A stretch of 64,000 nucleotides of DNA from Cymbidium sinense (taxonomy: Eukaryota > Streptophyta > Magnoliopsida > Asparagales > Orchidaceae): assembly GCA_021442155.1 (NCBI GenBank), contig CM038216.1:93359666-93423665 (forward strand). The letters run 5' to 3'. Of the stretch, positions 48,701-63,600 are shown one piece after another. Position numbers and translations under genes: made by a program. Numbering within the stretch: position 1 is the stretch's first letter; every line of letters begins with the position of its first letter. Below the pieces are notes generated by a model. It did no database searches, had not been told where the DNA came from, and saw only the letters and a list, made by a program, of their open reading frames with translations.

Positions 48701-51680
48701 TAGTTTAATTACTTCTTAATTAGTTGAGCAATTAATCCCAAATTTTATGGGTTAATTTAATAGATGACCTCTACCTCCCATGATTTTGTGATTTATTGCT
48801 CACTTAATTCAAAATTGACTAATTAAACCTTAAATACTCTTTTAAGTTAATTAATGATTAGTTAATCCCATGAATAGTAACAAATTAGTTAATTAAGTTT
48901 ATTAATCATTGTTCAATAATGAACTAAGGAATAGGGTTGGGACCCCTTTCCCTAAGTTCATTTCACCCTTTTAAAATGAAATTAATTAAGATTTAACTAA
49001 TTAATTAAATAACTTAATCAAATTGAAATTATAATCACATCAAACCTTAATTAATTAAATCATGGGGTAGATCTTTAGGTGTTTAAAACCTAAAGAGTTT
49101 AATGAAATTATGGTTAGTCCACATGTGTGAAAACCTAAGAGTAATTAATTAAGTGTCTTAATCTAATTAACTATTAATCATGAGCCAATTGCATTTCGCC
49201 CCTTTTATTTCCTAGGATCATTGCAAGTTGATTTTCCATGAATATCATATTAGCTCATAATTATTTAGTTAATTACTTTAAGGTGACATAGGTAAGGGTA
49301 ATTAATTCATTTAATTAAGGGTTCAACTTAATTAACCCATAAAATCAACTTAATTACATTTCCTTAAATTAAATCAAATCACTAATGTGGGAATGGGTTT
49401 AAAAAAACAAGTGATGATTTCTCTTCTCTCTTTAAATCAAATCAAATCAAAACTTAATTAATAAAAAAGCTTTGGTTTGCTTTAAATAATTTAATTTGAT
49501 GTGATTGTCTTTAAGAACTAGCTTGGTTGAATGAATCACATGCTTATATTTGATTGTCCTCTTTTCGATCATGTTAAATTTGGTATGTCATTTGAATTCA
49601 TGCATCCATCTTTTCAAAATCAAGTAAAACAAAATGGATTTCCTCTATGTAAGCTTGCATGTGTTGATTTAATTTAATATATGTGTGGCTATAATTACTA
49701 TTAAATCCAAATGTATTTTTAAAAACTTATAAATGAATAATAATATGTGTTATGATGCTAGTTATAAATACATAAGAAATGCATGTGCTTATAGCTTAAA
49801 TGTATGAATTTTGAGTTCTCTTTCTCTATTCATGTGTTGATTTATATAAGATTGAATGGTAATGGGTATATAGTGGACATCCAGAACAGAGGCTTTAACT
49901 AGCCCCAAGGAGGTCATTTGATTACCTCACTTGCGTGGTTTAATAATGCCACGTACCCATTTGATTTCAATCTTCTATATTTCAACATTAGAATTTGGAT
50001 AGAGTTTTAATTCATATATATATAAATGATTCAATAAAAAAAATTCAATATTTGCATGGTTTTCTTTCTCCCATTTATGTATACATCCATGTGTGTCCAA
50101 GAAAAGCAAGTATATAGTTTGGACATCCAGGAATATGAGGCTTTAGTTAGGAGGTCATTTGATTACCTCACTTCAGTTTAACAATGACAAGTACTTGCCT
50201 ATATCTTTGTATATGTATATGTGATTAATGAAAATCCCATTTTACATTAAAATTGCATGCATTCATAATTGACTAAGTGGTTGAATTAATTGACATATGA
50301 TTTGGAGCTTACTTTCTATGTTCATGTATATTGATTTACATATGTTTGAATGCAAATGGGTATATATGGACATCCAGAGAAAATGAGGGTTTAGCAACTC
50401 AAGGAGGTCATTTGATTACCTCACTTTTATTTTAACAAGTCATGCCTATTTAATTTTATTCTTATGTCATTTTGTATAAGAATTAGGATAAAGTTTTAAA
50501 TTAATATGTTTAAATAATTCAATCAAACAAAATATAAATCTTAAACATACACATACATTCATCATTTAAGTGTGCTAAAATATGTTGCATGTATAGATAC
50601 ACTGGTGTATGATGCGATGTATGTTTTCTTTCATGATGTATTATTTTAGATTAGATGTTAGTAATTCAATTAAATTAATGCTTGGATGATAGGCCAATAT
50701 TTTTAATCATGTTTCTGATTTATGTAAGGAATGATTAAAATAAAGGTGAATGATTTTTTGCTTTAAATCCTTCCATAATCCAAATTAATACTTAATTATC
50801 CATGTGTAAGTCCAATTATAAATACAACAACTTGGGATTATTTGTATATTTAGGTAACCTCCATTTTGCATGTATAAATTTACTTTTCATAGTATAATTT
50901 TTACAAAAGAATTAGATAAGTGATTTGGATTAGGATGAACAATGGCAAGGCTTTATCCTTTATTTATGCTTTGAAAAAGAACCATCCAAATCAGAAGAAA
51001 CCAAAATAAAAAATGGAGATATGAAGAAAGAAGACCCCTAGCATTTAATGATTATAATTATTCTTTCATATTAAGTTGTATAAGGATAAGAACTTGGCTC
51101 CATCTTTTCTCTCTCTCTTTTTGCATGATTAAAAGGTGTTGATTTTTCTTTTATGATAGTTTATATAATTGTTTGAAGTTATGTTTACATTGGATTAGGA
51201 TGGCATGCTTTCCATAGTTTCTTAAATGATTGATGCTTTAATGTATGCTAGGATAGATTAGGCTCTTAGGATAAAATAACTTTTTACAACTAATCACTCA
51301 TAATAAATTTTAAATAACTCATAACCTCATCATATAGTAAGACATAAATAACATAATTGGATTTAGCAACTCTTAGCTGTGTTGTATGTTTCATATCATG
51401 CATGCATATTCTTTCTCTCTTGAACAAGAAAGATCTCCATCCTTACATATAAAGGATTGCTTGACACATGAGGGCATGCTTTGTGCTTAGAACACCCTTT
51501 TAATTTGACCCTTACTTTATTTTCATGCATTTAGGCATAAGAAATCCTAAAGCCTAAAATAATATAATTGAAATAAAATTTGAAATGATTTTGCATCTAT
51601 AGATTAAGTCATATGCTCATACCACTCATACTATCTCTTAGGGAGTGTGTTTAGACTAGTCTCTTTCTAATTAAATAAGT
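45736..51680 (+). mobile_element. Giant LTR, copy 2 (5' 5.9 kb; interrupted by copy 3)
   Basis: It begins TATTGACCTCACTTTTGG right after AGGCT (45,731-45,735), the same target position as copy 1. It is colinear with copy 1 from 13,016 to about 19,860, including the TTGACC-dense region, a GGAATAGGGTTGGGACCCC word (16,500 and about 48,930) and the three 250-bp modules. It stops at CTAATTAAATAAGTAC, where a fresh LTR start follows. The missing 3' 0.8 kb would lie beyond the window if the nested model is right. No genes; the open frame at 47,634 is chance. Confidence 0.82.
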
Positions 51681-54547
51681 ACTTGATGTCATTTTTAGAA
51701 TGAGCTCTCACCCCTCATCTTAGACATAAGACTTCTCTTAGACATAAGAGTTCCTTGTCTTGGACACATCTATTGATTACATGGACATCAACATAGCATA
51801 GACTTAAAGAGTTAGCCGGAATAGGTCATGCCTTAGGTGTTAAGAAAATTTCTACCTAAATTGAACCACATTTCTCACTTCCTTCCTTCAAGTCAAACTC
51901 CAAATAAAATCAACATCAAACTTAAAGCAATTCTAGCCTAATTGATTTTCTCCAAATTCAAATCAATTCTATATGATCAAAATCCATGATTGAAACCCAT
52001 GATTGAAACCAATGATTGAAATTCCAAGTTTAAAATATTTCCTAAGTTCTTTGATTTCCTCTTAAAAATGTAGCCCAAATCAAGTTCAAACCATTTCAAA
52101 TTCATAAAATTTTCTCACAACCCATTTATATTCTAATTTATATTCACATATATAAATGAAATATAAATTCAAATCAATCAAACTAAATCCAAAATTCAAA
52201 TCCAAAATTTCATATCAAAGTCCTATAATCCTCTCTTGATTTGCTAAATCATGTTCAAATCAATTCAAATCCTTGAAGTTTTCTCATAACCCATTTATAT
52301 TCTCATTTATATTCACATATATATAAATGAAATATAATAACCAAAACCAAATCCAAAATCAAACTCAAATTCATTCAAAATCTAACCTTAGACTTTCAAG
52401 TCAAAATCAAGAACTTAGCCTCAATTTCAAATCAAAAACTCATTTTCATCATGATTCAATCAATCAACAATCATGAATCCAAATATAAATACAAACTTCA
52501 AACACTTAACCAAAACTCAATTCAAAAATTAATTAAAATCCATCTCATGTTCATCCTTTGAACATGAAATTATCAAATGAATCAAAACCCATTTGACTTC
52601 AAACCACTTTCAAATGGATTTATATTTCAATCATATTGTGAGTTCAACCAAACTCAAATCAAGCTTTGACCATGCCATTTGACCTACTTAGGCTCACTTG
52701 ACCCAAAGTGACCTAAAATATATGATTAATCCTAACCAAATTGGATTGAACTAAAGCCTAAGCCTCTCATCATGATCAGCAATCATGAGATGATCAATCA
52801 CTCAAATTGGGTCAAACCAGTCAAATTGTCAAAGAAACATGATCTAAGCCAAATTGATTGAAACCTAATGATCAAGTTCATTCAAAATGATTGAGAACTT
52901 GAAAACCTCAATTAGCTTGACCTAACTTCTAGTATTTGAACTTGAACTTGCTAAAGGATCATATTGAGCCAAATTCAAAATTAATCAAAATTGTGGAAAC
53001 AAGATACCAATCCATTTCATGTGACCAACTAAACCTAAACCAACCCATGACCTAACTTGAAATAGGTCAAATATTATCAACTTGACCCATTTTTGAGAAC
53101 TCAATTGAACCAAATTCAAACCTCAACCAAATTGAATCAAACCAAAGCCACCAGAACATTTCAAATGGTCATATGAACTTGACCCAACCCAGGTTTGACC
53201 CAATTGGTCAACTTGACCAAGTTGACCCATTTTGATTAAATGGGTCAACATGAGCCAAATCACATCAAACCAACTCCAAATTTGATGAAACTTGGCCAAA
53301 CCTATTTTCTCATCATACCAAATATACCCAAACTAAAATCAAGGTCAAATGACCATTTACCCTAGGCCATAGGGTAAATTTTGGCCAAATCCATTTGGAA
53401 TTTGGTCAAATCCTCTCCATAACCACTTAGCACCCTCTTAATGGATCAAGTGAATAGTAGGGAGTGTGGAGCACCCAACCCAATGGGTTTGGGTCAGCCC
53501 AATGGCCAAACTGACCACATGCCTTGAAATGGAGCACATTGAATCCTCCTTCCATTCAATTCAAGCACATGGCCACCTCAGCCACTTCTTCCCTGGCCAA
53601 AATCAAATTCAAAGACATCCTAACATCTAACAAACCCATGGCATAAGCTCAATTGGATCAAAATGGCAAGGAGGCTTTAGTTGATTTCCCTTGGGGAGAT
53701 ATACTCCCCTAATTCAACTCAATCTTCACTCTTGCTGATTGAAGCAAAGGAACTCGAGCAAGCCCTAGCTACTCTTCTCAAGCTTCTAGAGAGTTTGAAC
53801 TTCCCATTTCTCAATTTCTCAAAAAATAGGAAGAAAACCAAAATCCAATCTCACTCACACTTAAAACTAGCCCAATTCCCTTTGCAAGCTCACGAGGGAC
53901 CCCAATCGAACTTGTCTCCCAAGCTCCAAAGGCAAAGGGTGCTAGTTTGATCAAAGCCACAAGGAGTTCAAGGTGGAGTTGGCCTCAAGCAACCACCCAA
54001 CTCAAGACCTCAAACTATCGCAAGCTTCATCCACTAGGCAAGCTTCTCCAAGAATCAAGGTGATCACCTCTAGCAAGGTAAACCATTTTTCCAATCTTAA
54101 CCATAGTGTGGAGCTTTATGAAAAGGAATTTTCACATGATAAACTAGCCGTTGGATATGATCTCCATTGTATGATGAAGGTGTAGGCTAAATTTTAGCCT
54201 AATCTAAGCTCAATCAAGCCCGGATCTTGCCCTAGAACATGGAAAGTCTCCTTTACTCATAGGGAATTATAGGGATGAATCTCTGGCCATCCATCTGCAC
54301 ATTTTGAATGGATGGTCGAGATTAAAACATGTAGCATCCCACGTTTCACTCTTTAGAACAGTGGCTTTAATCTCAGTAGATCCTTGGATTGGGCGAGAAA
54401 AACATGGCGTTCGGCGTGGTGCTATGATGTGATAAGTTAAAGACCCAATCCCTTCACCATGTGGAAATGCATCTTGCGGTCCCGCGTGGTGATGGGATTA
54501 AACATATAATTAGGCTTTTTTTTTTATTATTTAATCACCAAACCTTT
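51681..54547 (+). mobile_element. Giant LTR, copy 3, 5' part
   Basis: It starts near 51,681-51,684 (TTGATGTCATTTTTAGAAT), matching the start of copy 4 (TTGACCTCATTTTTGGAAT), and is colinear with the first 3.1 kb of copy 1 (to about 16,140). Its last recognisable sequence is ATAATTAGGC and an AT run before CCTTT. Open frames at 53,681-53,950 and 53,973-54,185 lie in normal LTR sequence shared with non-coding copies and are not genes. Confidence 0.78.
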
Positions 54548-57500
54548 TGTTGACCTCATTTTTGGAATTAGCTCTCAACCCCTCCATCTTAGACATAGGA
54601 CTTCTCTTATACTTTAAGAATTCCTTAGTCTTAAGACACATCTAGTGATTAGGTGGACACTTAACCTAGCTCTAAAGACTTAGAAGAGTTAGTCATAGGA
54701 ATAGATCATGCCTTGGGGTTAGGAAAATTTGCCATATAGCTTGAACCACATTCCTCACTTCCTTCCTTCAAGTCAAACTCCAAATTAAATCAACAATCAA
54801 TTCCAACCTAATTGATTTTCCCTAAACTCAAATTAATTCCAAATAATCAAAACCCATGATCCAAAACTCAAATTCAAATTCCAAAAATCTTTCCTAAGCC
54901 CTTTGATTCCCTCTTATGTACTTAGCTCAAATCAATCCAAATTCAAGAATTTTTTTTCATAACCTATTTATATTCTCATTTATATTCACATATATAAATG
55001 AAATATAAATTCAAATACTCAAAACTAAATTCAAAACTCAAACTCAAATTCAGCAAAATCCAACCTAAGCCTTTCAAGTCAAATTCTTGAAATTAGCCAA
55101 ATCAAACTCAAATCAAGCCAAACTCTTGATTTTTCTTCATGATTCAATCCTTCAATCATGAATCCAAATATAAACATAAACTTCAATCCTCAAACCAAAA
55201 CTAAATTCAAAAAACCAAGCCCAAGTCAAACTCATGTTCACCCTTTTGACTTGAAATTGTCAAATGAATCAAAACTCATTTGACTCCAGATCACTTGCAA
55301 ATGGATTTATATTTCAATCATAAATCCATATGTGAGTTCAACCAAACTTGAATCAAGCCTTGATCAAACCAACTAAACCCAATTGGCTCACTTGATCCAA
55401 AGTGGCCAATTTGACCTACATGAACCAAAATTCAATTCAACCAAAATCAAAATAAATTAATCCAATCCAAACTTCATGTCATATTTGTTGATCATCATAG
55501 GTTAATCAATTATCATGAAATGGGTCAAACCAAGTCAACTAGCCCATTGACCAAGTCAACCATTTAACCCACATGAACCCAAACTAGCCAAATTGCAACC
55601 TAAACCAAATTTGAGTACATGGCTCAAGTTCACTCCAAATTGATTATTGAACTTAACAAAGCCTTAATTAAACCCAATTTGGCCAATTGGCCAACTAGAC
55701 AACTTAGCCCAATTGACCATGAACCCAACTTGACTAAAAGGTCAAATCAAAAATCAAATATAAACCAAATTGATTGGAAACAGATACCAATCCATTCCAA
55801 ATGATCAACCAAAAAACCAAGCCATGATTCAAGCTAATTTGGTCAATTGGGTCAAATCGATCAACTTAGCCCAAATTGACTTAAAGGATCAAATTGGCCA
55901 AAATCTAAATTAAATCCAAATTAAACCAAATCAATTGAAACTAATTGAACCAATATACTCCAAATAGCCATTTGAACTTGACCCAATTTTTGGTTTTACC
56001 TAATTTGACCAATTAGTCAACCTAACCCATTTTACTCGATTTGATCCAAATGGGTCAATTTAACCCAAATTAAGCCAGTTGAACTTCAAATGGCATAAAA
56101 TTTGGTCCAACTTACTTTTGACTTATTTAAAATCTACCCAAATTAAATTCAATGTCAAATGACCACTTTGCCTTGGGTCAAGGGCATCCATGAGAAAAGA
56201 CACTTTCACAAGTGGTTACTTCTCTTCCTCAGCCACTTGACACTCATCCATTGGTCCACATAGGCACCAAGGACACTTATTTTTTGACCTGAGGAGTGGT
56301 TAGGGCAGCCTTGACTCTTGGGGAGGTGAAATCACCTCACCTCTCCCATTGGAACACTTGGCATGAAGGACACACACCTCCCTTTGGCTAGGACACCCAC
56401 TTGTCCTTCATGGCAGCCACTTTCCATGCCTTAGCCAACCATAGGGAGCAACTTAGGATGATTCTCTTCCATTCCCAACCACCCCAAGCCAAATGACATG
56501 AGTTTGGAGCCAAAATTTTAAACAAAAAGTGGATTTTAGTTCATTTGACTTCACTTTTCATTCTAAGGCTTTAGTGGTTGAAGGAAACCCTCATTCCTCT
56601 CATTCACCCTCTCTTAGAGCTCCCAAAGCCATTAGCAATCACATCCACTTCATTTTGGAGAAATACTCCAAAAAGTCAGTGAAATGATGATCACCTGGAA
56701 ACATCATTTTGATGTGAAGGTGAGGATCTAAGCTAGTCAAATTCTTCCCTCACTGATGGCTCGAGTCACCTACCAAAATCATCCACGGTGAGGTAACCTT
56801 CAAAACTATAGGCCTTAGGATCCCTCTTTTTGTGATGGTTTTCGCACATTTTTAGGAATCTATTCTAGACAATCTCGCATATTTATTTTAATTCATCTTA
56901 ATTAGAAAATAGAATTTTTTTTGTGGTGCAAATCGATGCAAAAAATGAGACTATTTGGACAAGTTTTCACTTAGAAATCCTATTTTTTTTAAAAAAATCT
57001 GAAATCACTTGTTCATCCACGGCGGGCTATAACCATCGATCCCATGGTTTGCGGGGATCAATGGCTCTGATCGCATGACAGCCTTGCCTGAGATATATGG
57101 ACCTTTTGATCAGCCTCGGATCAAATGCTCAGCCATCCGATCTGCCGTCGGACGATCTAGAAGCTGCGGTCTCTGTGGGTTGTGAGTCATTTCCACCCAT
57201 CGGTGCTGATTCACATGATGATCTATATATGCGGCGTTTGTCACACACCATACCTCGCCATGTCGGCCTTCTGATTTTTTGATTTAAAAAATTAAAAATC
57301 ACCAAAACTTCAAAATTCATAGAAAATAAAATACTCAACCAAAATTTGCAAACAAGGGCATGTTGGATTCACCTTTCTGAGAGGAATCCAACAAACCCAA
57401 AATCCTTAAATTTTATTGAATATTTTGAGCTTAATTTGAGTTTTAGTAAAAAATCAAACTTTTTAATTAAACCAAAAATACACATATCGAGTTGAAATTT

Positions 57501-60500
57501 CAGAGATTACAATTGATGTTAAAATGCACCTACCATAAACATTTCAAATAAAAATGACCTTTGGATTAAAAGATATTGAAGTTTGAGTGTCAAATGATTT
57601 ATTTTAATAAATTAAATTAGCAGAATTCATAAAAATCACTTAAATCAATTGAAACTTAAATTCATAACTAATTATAGAAAAATTCAAAAATACAAACTCA
57701 TTTATTTTAAAGATACTTTAGGAGAATCCAATAAAATTGTTTTGATTGAATTTTGATTGTAGATTTTCTTAATTAGGGTTTATTTAAAACTTAATAACCC
57801 AATTACTCCTAATGACTTCATTAATTAATTCCAAACTTTCAGGCATGTTTGGTGGGATGACTTACCTCCCCTAATTTTCTTAGAATTTATTAATGAGTTA
57901 ACCAGGAAATTAACTAATGAACCCTAATCACTCTTTGTAATTAAGGTTAATTAAGCATGTGGATAGTGGTTTAATTCTTTGATTAAGATAATTAAACTTT
58001 GTTTAAGTGATTAGAAGGTTTATGGAATGATTTTGGAATATTTTCCTTACTATTCCCTAAACCCCCTTTCTTCCTTAAATCCAAATCTAATTAAGGGTTA
58101 ATCCACTAATGATCTACTTAATCAAATCAAATTCTCAAAACCAAAATTAATCTAGAAACTTAATCACTAAACCTAATCCTTCTTGGGTAGATACTTAGGT
58201 GTTCAATAACCTAAGTAAACATAAAATCATACCTAACCCATATGTGTGGGAAGGGTTATGAAAGTACTTAAATTAAACCCTTTAGCTTAATTAATCATTA
58301 ATTAATTGTGTACCAATTCATTTCTTTAGGATGCATTCTTGGTTTAAATTCCTTGTGGTTTTATGTCATACATTGGCTCATAATTATTTGATTAAATATG
58401 TTAAAGTGGTATAGGTAAGTAATTAATGAACTTAATCTACAACCTAAAGAAATAAAATTAATCTAATCACCTAAAAATTAAACTAAAATAATGCACACAT
58501 GTGGGAATGGGTAAGGACCAGTAAACCTTCTCACACTTTCCTAATTAAAATCAAACTCAAAGCAAAATTGAAAGTCTCTTTAAACAACTTTTGATTTTTT
58601 TTAAATGATCTTACTTCATAAGATTGTCTTTAAGAATTAATTAGATTGAGTGAAATTACATGCTTACATCACTTTATTTCTTTCTTAGCATGCTAAATGT
58701 GTATGTCATATGAGTTTTATACATTCATGCTTTTCTAAAATCAAATTCAAAATGAAATGTTTTCTTTATGTCAAATTGCATGTTTTGGCTAAAGTAAGAA
58801 TATGAGTGGCTATTATCACTATTAAATTCAAAACTATTTTTAAAATTTATAAATCAAATAAAATTGAAAGTGTGCTACTTATAATTATTTATAAGCATGT
58901 GGATATAAATATGAAGATGTGCATAGTGTATCCTTCTTCTCTTTTTTAGTATGGTTTTGAATAGGATTTGGCAAAGTGTATAGTTCATTTGAAAACAACA
59001 TAACACTTGCCTAATTGGCTTCCTATTCATTCCTATACTATCACTTAAGAAGGAAATCTATATTTTCACATAGAAATTGCATAAACAAAATAAATCAAAC
59101 AACACAAACTTTTTTGCATCTTTCTTTTCCATTCATTTTTTTTGTATACATGCTTGTATTTAAGGAAAGTGATATATTTTCGGACAACCCCGTTCTGAGG
59201 CTTTAAGTAGCCTAAGTAGGTCTTGTACCTTATACCCTAGTTAACAATGGCTTATACATACATACATGTGAAAAATGATAAGAAAACCTCTTTTACTTAA
59301 TGAAAATCATTTTTTATATACATTCAAATTTTTTTTAATCAATTCTCTTTTATAGCATTTCTTTTTTTTTTTTAAGTACGAATTAGTTTTAAATGATTAT
59401 TAGGGTTGTGAGCATTGGTTAAAAGTAGTCACTTACTTTATGTACCATTTAAATTTAAATAAAAAGCATAAAGAAAAAAGAAAAAATAAAAAAAGAAGAA
59501 TAAAGAAATATTATCTAACATATTCTTTTTTTTAGTAATAATTTATTTGTAATTAGATTCATATAAAATGCTACATTGTTTTTTTTTATTTATGCAGGAA
59601 ATCAAATAAATGTTGTATTTATTTTGAAATATAAAATGTGATGTTTTTTTAGCTTGTCATTAAATACTTTTTTTAGTTTCTTCTTTTAATGTATTAATAG
59701 AGGAAAAAAAAAATCTAAAATTAAAATAAATTAAATAAAACATTAATATAAATCTAAAAAATCAAATAAGAATTCAACCCTTTTAGAGGAAGTATTTCTC
59801 TTCTTCATCTAAAATCTTTACTTGATTACTTCATTTCAAAGAAATCTTACCTTTAAATAAATCACCCTTTTCTTAATTTTTGATAATTTATTTTATGCAT
59901 TAAAATTATGTTTAGCAGTGAAATGTGTATGTAATATGTAATATGATTTGCATTAGATTTAATCATTAGCACTTACATGTCTAGTCTCTTTAGAGTGATT
60001 TAAGGACTTGTTTTTTAATAAAAATATTTGTTATTTGCATAAAGCATATGACTTGCTATGATTTAAAATCATGGGAGAATGGTTATACCATGATGGTTGT
60101 AAGTTTATTTGGTTTGTTTTCTTTAGTTAATACTTTTTTTTACCTTGATTTAGGTGTGCAGCATGATTAGATTTAGGATTTTGAGGATTGCTTCTCCATT
60201 ATGTACAAGCATAAAATTACCATTTAGAATACCAGAAGAAGAGAAAAAATAAAAATTAGAAAAGTAATTTCAATTTCAAAATATAATGTCCTTATAGTTT
60301 GGGATGTTTAAAAGTATATAGCATCCCATACTTGTCTATTTGGTTGATAAGAATACCTGTTTATTGCTTTAAAATTAAAAATGTTGATGTTTTGAAATTT
60401 TTAAGATGACATTTTCTAATGAGTATTCTTTCCTTTTCTGATATAATTAATAGGGCTTCCCTTAAACCAAAAATTAAAATAAATCTTTACTTTCATTAAT

Positions 60501-60619
60501 TAAAATCAAGTAAAAAAAGTTTAATCCTTTTTGATTTATATGACTTCATCTTTTACACATCAATGCATAAAATCTTGTTTTCTCTTTGACAAATGGTGTG
60601 TATTTTTGTTTTCATTTAT
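54548..60619 (+). mobile_element. Giant LTR, copy 4 (apparently complete, about 6.1 kb)
   Basis: It begins with the best-preserved start, TGTTGACCTCATTTTTGG. It is colinear with copy 1 through to the region like 20,130 (about 60,200), with only one 250-bp module. The 3' end is hard to place; CCTTT at 60,620-60,624 could pair with CCTTT at 54,543-54,547 as a target-site duplication, but the base before it is not the expected CA. At 57,000-57,290 there is a GC-richer patch that gives short overlapping open frames on both strands, with no gene. AT-rich runs are common in its 3' half. Confidence 0.68.
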
Positions 60620-63600
60620 CCTTTGGATGAAGCCATGAAAAATCTTCTACTTCTAAATTCATATCAACCTAGAAAATCAATAAAATATGACATAAATTGT
60701 ATTAAAAATAATAACATAAAATGATTTAAAATTAATTTAGTCATTTTGATATCTTCTCTAAATTTGGGTTTTAAGGAATGTTATTTTTTCATAAATAACC
60801 TAGCTATCTTTGTAAAACTTCTTGTGTATGATTTGGATGGGTTACCTCCCCTAATTTTCTTAGGGTTTGGTTTTGAAACTCTCTCATTCCTTGTAATCAT
60901 TAATATAATTGCTTTAAGATATGAATAGGTATAGCCCTTTTGAGTCAATAAAAGATTTGATTAAGTGAATATGATTTAGAGAATAATTTTGGATACTTTC
61001 CTTAGATATTTCCTAAATTCCCATTTCTTCTAATCATCTTTAATAATTCACTAATTACCTTAATAATTTCATAAAATTCTAAAACTTTCCAACAATTAAT
61101 TTATCTTGGGAGATGTTTATTCCAAGATCTAAAAATATAAAATGAGAAATTAAATACTCATATATGTGAGGGTTGTGAAAACCAATAAACCCCTAGTTTA
61201 ATTAATCATTAATCTTGAGCCAAATGCATTACTTTTCTTACTAGGTGCATTTTGATTTAAATTCCTTGTGTGTTTATGTCTTTCTCATTAGCTCATAATT
61301 GTGATTCTATGCTTGTATAGGTAAGGGTAATTAACACACTTATTCATACCTTAACCTAATCAATATAATGGATCTAATCATAAAAATTGAATTTAAATAT
61401 CATCCATGTGGGAATGGGTTAGGAACAAAACTCACCTCACATTTCTAAATTAAATCACTCAACAAAATCAAATTTCTTTAAAACAACTTGATTTTGCTTT
61501 AAGCTCTCTTATTTTTATAAGATTATCTTTAGAAATTTTGGAGTGGATGAATTTACATTGCTTTCATCACTTCTTTTCTATCATCATAAATGTGTATGTC
61601 ATATGGATTTCACCATTCATGCTTTTTCAAAAAAAAAATGAAAATGTTTTCCTTGTCAAATTGCATGTTTTGGATAAAATTAATGAATATTATCTTAAAT
61701 TCAAATTATTTTAAAATATATAAATCAATTCAAAATTGAATGTGTTACTTATTTTTTTATTATAAGTTTTATTTGAATATAAAATATTATGGATGTTTTA
61801 CTTCCTTTCTTCTTTCTTGGTGGATTTGAATAAGATTTAAGTGTATAGCTCTTTTTAAAGAACATAACACTTGTCAATTCTCTTATCCCTTATATTATAA
61901 CTAGAAAATTATTCATATTCACACATAAATTGCATAACAAATCAACAATCAATATAACTTTTGTCCTTTCTTTTCATTCATTTCTTTTTGTAATATCTTG
62001 TATTTAAGGAAAATTTATATAGTCTAAACAATCACAGTATTGAGGCTTTAAGTATTTAAGTAGGTCTTTAACACATTCAGTAAAATCATACTTACCTTTC
62101 GCATTCTTGTGCATGTGAAAAGTGGATAAGAAACTCCCCTTTTCTACTTAATAATCATGCATCATAAAATTCAAATTTTCTTAAGTACTCATTTTAGCAT
62201 TCATCATAAAGTGTAAATTCCATTGATGTGTATAGATATACTTGATTCATCCATGTGCATGTTATACATGTTGGGAAAGAAATCAAGTGATATTGTGTTT
62301 TGTGATATTAATTCACTTTACTTAATCTTAAAATGCCTTTCTTTTGAATTTATTTAACTTGATAACTTGATTAATTAAAACACATAATTATTCACTAAAT
62401 AAAACTAAAATATAAATCTTTAAAATTACTTAGGTAGGAAGGAAAGAAGTTTTTCTTCTTTTCTCTCTTTAATAGTAATTAATTATAGGATTCTTGAACT
62501 AATCAAAATACAAAATAAAATCAAAGACAATTAAACAAAAATGTTCCTCTAAGTTGAACACTCTTCACGTTAAACTCTAACATATTAAGCATACCACACA
62601 AACATTAAAAGCACACATAAATGTCACCAAGCTTTAGATTAGGGCTATGGTTTGATGTTTTGTTTTATTGTGTTTGTTTATTATGTTATGTATATGCTGA
62701 ATGGTTCTTAGTCTAACCATTATCTTATAGATTGTGGTCAAGCATTATAATAAATAAAAATATAAATACTTTTTTTATTTATACTACCAAGCACAATCAT
62801 ACTAGTGGACTTAATTCACCATTATAAAGTCCAATATACATTCATTTGTATGGTTTTTTAGCATCTCTATTTTCTTTTTAGTTAGATTTTATTTTCCTTT
62901 TCATTTAATTTTTTAAAGATTTTTTGAATGATTGTTATGGGATTAATGAGCATTGGTCATATCTTATTATTTACCATGTGATTATCCACATTCAACCATC
63001 AAGAAGGAACCAAGAAGAAAAGAAAGAAGAAAAGAAGAATGATGAAACTTGAAGCATAACATGAATTTTTTTGATTGTAAATTTATTTGTAATCCGGTTG
63101 TATAAAGTAGATCATTTTAATTTATTTTTTAGGTTTATGTTGGTGCGACCATAAATATGCCTCTTATTTTGTGTTAGCTTTATAAATTGATTCATGATTT
63201 GTTTAGCTTGTGCATTAAAATGGAATCATTTTCTAGTTTCTTCTTACTTGATGTATGGCTGGATGATTAGGTTCTTAGGAAAAATAAATCTTTCTTAATC
63301 TCAAAGTAAAATAAATAACTCATAACCTCACTTAAAACTAAGTTAAAATCAAGATAAAATAATTAGAAACCCCACTGGATGAGTATTTCTTTTTTTATAT
63401 TCATGCACAAAGCATCTTTCTTGATTGGGGCTTCCACTTTGAAAAGAAACTTGGCTTGACCTTTAGAACCATGGTGGAAAACACACCTCCTCCTTCTTCT
63501 TGATTTTGCCAATAATCTTACTTACATTGCATATGAATCCTATTAGCTTGAGTCAAATTTATTGTCCAAAAACAAAATAATAATATATAATATTGCATTA

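Noticed and set aside
53681..54185. Two adjacent open frames of 89 and 70 residues as a possible small gene
   Set aside because: The region aligns with the same part of LTR copies 1, 2 and 4, where the frames are not kept.
57097..57338. Overlapping open frames on both strands in a GC-richer patch
   Set aside because: Part of LTR copy 4; the matching regions of the other copies (about 15,890-16,080 and 48,300-48,480) have no frame, and no protein family is recognised.
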